Below are positions 4,849 through 6,996 of a stretch of DNA of 6,996 nt, in pieces. How positions within the stretch are numbered: the first letter of the stretch is position 1; every line of letters begins with the position of its first letter. Source of the DNA: Bacteroidaceae bacterium (GTDB taxonomy: Bacteria > Bacteroidota > Bacteroidia > Bacteroidales > Bacteroidaceae). The position numbers were made by a program, and so were the translations under genes. The stretch spans positions 1 to 6,996 of the forward strand of contig JAGBPB010000079.1 in the NCBI GenBank assembly GCA_017633615.1. Direction: 5' to 3'. Under the pieces are notes generated by a model. That model saw nothing but the letters and a program-made list of their open reading frames with translations. It was not told the DNA's origin and searched no databases.

Positions 4849-6996
4849 ATGAGAAAGAGCCTTTTTTTTACCGCATTGATAGGAGCGGGGTTTTTGATTT
4901 GCGCCTGCAAGGGCGGTGATGCAACATTGTCACGTGACGTTAAGAACTATGATGATCCGCTGTTACAGAATGAGAAGAAGATATCAGGCATCATAAGCAA
5001 GATGACGCTTGAGGAGAAGGTTGAGATGCTTCACGGCAAGCATATGTTCACATCCGAGGGTGTTGCGGCTCAGGGTATTGCCGATATGGTTTATGCCGAC
5101 GGTCCCTTTGGTATCCGTGAGGAGATGGAACCTCATTCATGGAACTCTCTGCATCTTACTACAGACTCTGCCACTTTCTTCCCTACAGGATCGGCCCTGG
5201 CTGCAACCTGGAGTGATGGGCTGGCTTATCTTTATGGAACAGGTATGGCCCGTGAGGCCCGTCTGCGTGGTAAGGATATGATTTTAGGGCCTGCTATCAA
5301 TATCCAGCGTATTCCTACCGGCGGACGTACATACGAGTATCTGAGTGAGGATCCGTATCTGAGTTCAGTGCTGTCAGTAGCATATACCAAAGGTGTTCAG
5401 AACAACGGTGTGGCTGTTTGTGTAAAGCATTTTGCTCTGAACAACCAGGAGACCAACCGCGGCAGCGTGAACGTTATCGTAAGCCCGCGTGCCATGCGTG
5501 AGATATATCTGCCGCCGTTTGAGGCCGCTATCGTTGAGGGTAACGCATTCGGTGTGATGTCAGCCTACAACAAGATAAACGGATACTGGTGTGCTGAGAA
5601 TTATGAGCTGCTGAACTCTATCCTGCGTAAGGACTGGGGATTCAAGGGTATGGTGATATCAGACTGGGGCGGCACTCACAGCACTGTAGGTTCTGTAGTG
5701 GCCGGACTGAACGTGGAGATGCCTAATTCACAGTATCTGGGCCAGGCTCTGTTGGATTCAGTAAAAGCCGGTGCAGTATCAGAAGAGGTTATTAATGAGC
5801 GTGTCCGTGAGATCCTGCGCGTACGTCTGGCTGTTGAGCCGGTCCCAGAGGATAAGGCGAATGTTGAGATGACAGCCAAGCCTGAACAGGCTCAGATTGC
5901 TTATCAGGTTGCTGTACATTCTATCGTGCTGCTTAAGAATGAAGGCAACCTGTTGCCTTTAGATTTGAATAAGGTCAAGAATATTGCGGTGATTGGTGAT
6001 AATGCCGACAAGATCATGGCTACCGGCGGTGTAGGTGCCGGAGTCAAGGCTCTTTATGAGGTTACTCCTATTGCCGGATTGCGTAACAAGGTGGGCGATA
6101 AGGCCAGGATTGTATATGCTCAGGGTTATACTTCACAGCAGGCTCGCGGCGGATTCGGCGGATTTGGTGGTGGCTTTGGCGGATTTGGCCGTCGTGGCGG
6201 CGGTGCTCCTGCACCTGCGGCTGCTCCCAAGCCTGATGATACAGCCAAGAAGCTGCAGGATGAGGCTGTAAAGGTGGCAAAGGATGCTGATATCGTGCTC
6301 TTTATAGGTGGCGATAACCGCGCTCATGAGACAGAGGGCAGTGACCGCCGCAGTATGGATCTGCCTTACAATCAGGAAAATGTGCTTGAGGCAGTAGCTA
6401 AGGTCAATCCCAACGTGGTATTCATTGCAGTTGCAGGCGCTCCGGTTGACCTTAACCGTGTTCAGGCCTGCAGTCCCGCAATTGTTCAGTCATGGTTTAA
6501 CGGTACCGAGGGCGGTAATGCATTGGCCGATATCCTGTTGGGTCAGGTTTCGCCCAGTGGACGTCTGCCGTTCTCATATCCTATAAAACTTGAGGACAGC
6601 CCAGCTTATGCTATGGGTAATTTCCCGCAGACCGATGCTCCAATCAACCAGGATGTGTTTGTATCGCTGGTTCAGGAGGACAGCAAGGCTGAGGAGATGC
6701 TCAAGGGCGCTACCGGTCGTGGCACAGCTCTCTACAGCGAGGACCTTCTGGTGGGTTACCGCTGGTTTGATACCAAACAAAAACCGGTGATGTATCCTTT
6801 CGGTTACGGATTGGGTTATTCTGAGATTGAGTATTCAGACTTTGCGGCCGATAAGAGTGAATATCGTGACGGTGAAGTTATTACAGTGACATTCAAGGCC
6901 CACAATAAAGGTAAATATGTACAGCGCGACATACCGCAGGTTTATGTACATCGTGTTGATTCAAAGATAGAGTGGCCTTACAAGGAACTTAAGGGA
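4849..6996 (+). CDS. Glycoside hydrolase family 3 beta-glucosidase/beta-xylosidase-like lipoprotein, 3' end outside window
   Basis: The frame is open from ATG 4849 through 716 codons to the right edge. GH3 enzymes remove non-reducing-end sugars by a retaining mechanism. The N-terminal barrel (about 40-335) has DGPFGIR at 84-90, the GPAINIQRIPTGGRTYEYLSEDP block at 147-169, K193-H194 in VKHFALNNQ, and the nucleophile Asp272 in VISDWGG. The second domain starts near SIVLLKN (358-364). E496 in TEGSDRRSMDLP is the likely acid/base. GYRWFD (636-641) and YPFGYGLGYS (649-658) lead into a fibronectin-III-like domain (from 665) that is cut off. Family members usually need roughly 50-80 more residues. 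The N-terminus has a lipobox ending I-C-A-C20, so it is probably membrane-anchored. A Gly/Phe-rich then Ala/Pro-rich insertion occupies 433-462. It begins 13 bases after the C11 stop and is probably cotranscribed. Exact sugar specificity cannot be read from motifs. Confidence 0.95.
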   Translation, partial: MRKSLFFTALIGAGFLICACKGGDATLSRDVKNYDDPLLQNEKKISGIISKMTLEEKVEMLHGKHMFTSEGVAAQGIADMVYADGPFGIREEMEPHSWNSLHLTTDSATFFPTGSALAATWSDGLAYLYGTGMAREARLRGKDMILGPAINIQRIPTGGRTYEYLSEDPYLSSVLSVAYTKGVQNNGVAVCVKHFALNNQETNRGSVNVIVSPRAMREIYLPPFEAAIVEGNAFGVMSAYNKINGYWCAENYELLNSILRKDWGFKGMVISDWGGTHSTVGSVVAGLNVEMPNSQYLGQALLDSVKAGAVSEEVINERVREILRVRLAVEPVPEDKANVEMTAKPEQAQIAYQVAVHSIVLLKNEGNLLPLDLNKVKNIAVIGDNADKIMATGGVGAGVKALYEVTPIAGLRNKVGDKARIVYAQGYTSQQARGGFGGFGGGFGGFGRRGGGAPAPAAAPKPDDTAKKLQDEAVKVAKDADIVLFIGGDNRAHETEGSDRRSMDLPYNQENVLEAVAKVNPNVVFIAVAGAPVDLNRVQACSPAIVQSWFNGTEGGNALADILLGQVSPSGRLPFSYPIKLEDSPAYAMGNFPQTDAPINQDVFVSLVQEDSKAEEMLKGATGRGTALYSEDLLVGYRWFDTKQKPVMYPFGYGLGYSEIEYSDFAADKSEYRDGEVITVTFKAHNKGKYVQRDIPQVYVHRVDSKIEWPYKELKG
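6145..6234 (+). repeat. Gly/Phe-rich tandem repeat plus Ala/Pro tract within the GH3 gene
   Basis: Codons 433-452 (6145-6204) encode RGG followed by repeated GGF-type triplets and RRGGG. The DNA repeats a GGCGGATTTGG-like unit with variants. Codons 453-462 (6205-6234) then encode an Ala/Pro tract. The reading frame stays open. The tandem units are multiples of three bases, so copy-number change by slippage would alter length without frameshift. The segment lies between the YAQG strand and the AKDADIVLFIGG strand of the second catalytic-region domain. Confidence 0.8.

Noticed and set aside
6148..6189. Short tandem repeat considered as a CRISPR array or frameshift artefact
   Set aside because: The units are contiguous and coding with no unique spacers, and the GH3 frame with its motifs continues correctly on both sides.
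6035..6327. Reading frames on both strands overlapping the Gly/Phe repeat of the GH3 gene
   Set aside because: The repeat's biased composition keeps alternative frames open. The GH3 frame carries all the conserved motifs.
2311..6996. Polysaccharide utilisation locus
   Set aside because: There is a GH3 gene but no SusC, SusD, hybrid sensor or sigma/anti-sigma gene in the window.

Overview
The window looks like a chromosomal segment from a member of the Bacteroidales (Bacteroides/Prevotella-like gut or rumen lineage). The evidence is the set of exported and lipoprotein enzymes (M3 peptidase, C11 clostripain-type peptidase, GH3 glycosidase), the absence of clear Shine-Dalgarno sequences, and a promoter-like element resembling the Bacteroidetes -7 box TAnnTTTG. 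The species cannot be fixed from the sequence alone.

Layout. Bases 1-140 are the right end of an IS3-family (IS150-like) insertion sequence: the last 32 codons of its transposase (2-100, + strand) and its right terminal inverted repeat (112-140). The element stops only 17 bases past the stop codon of the next gene. A hairpin followed by eight T residues (130-159) uses one arm from the insertion sequence and one from the flanking DNA. Bases 158-2242 (- strand) encode a full-length M3-family zinc peptidase of the Dcp/oligopeptidase A type with a lipoprotein signal. A short divergent region (about 2243-2310) carries promoter-like elements for both directions.

From about 2311 to the right edge, three + strand genes are packed as an apparent operon. 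The first is an exported protein built of about a dozen 22-26-residue coils that reads like a right-handed parallel beta-helix (2311-3585). The second is a clostripain-family (C11) cysteine peptidase that overlaps it by four bases (ATGA, 3582-4835). The third begins 13 bases later and is a GH3 beta-glucosidase/xylosidase-like lipoprotein (4849 to beyond the window). No gap over 300 bases lacks a gene.

How the genes may work together. All four chromosomal genes appear to be exported to the cell envelope. The M3 enzyme would trim peptides. The C11 enzyme would cut proteins after Arg/Lys, and the GH3 enzyme would release sugars from glycan ends. The beta-helix protein has no recognised function; its tight coupling to the protease suggests that the protease acts on it or with it, but this is inference. 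No SusC/SusD pair is visible, so the locus cannot be called a polysaccharide utilisation locus from this window. The most unusual sequence features are the beta-helix protein, its coupling to the C11 peptidase, a Gly/Phe-rich then Ala/Pro-rich insertion inside the GH3 catalytic region, and the insertion-sequence junction at the end of the M3 gene.
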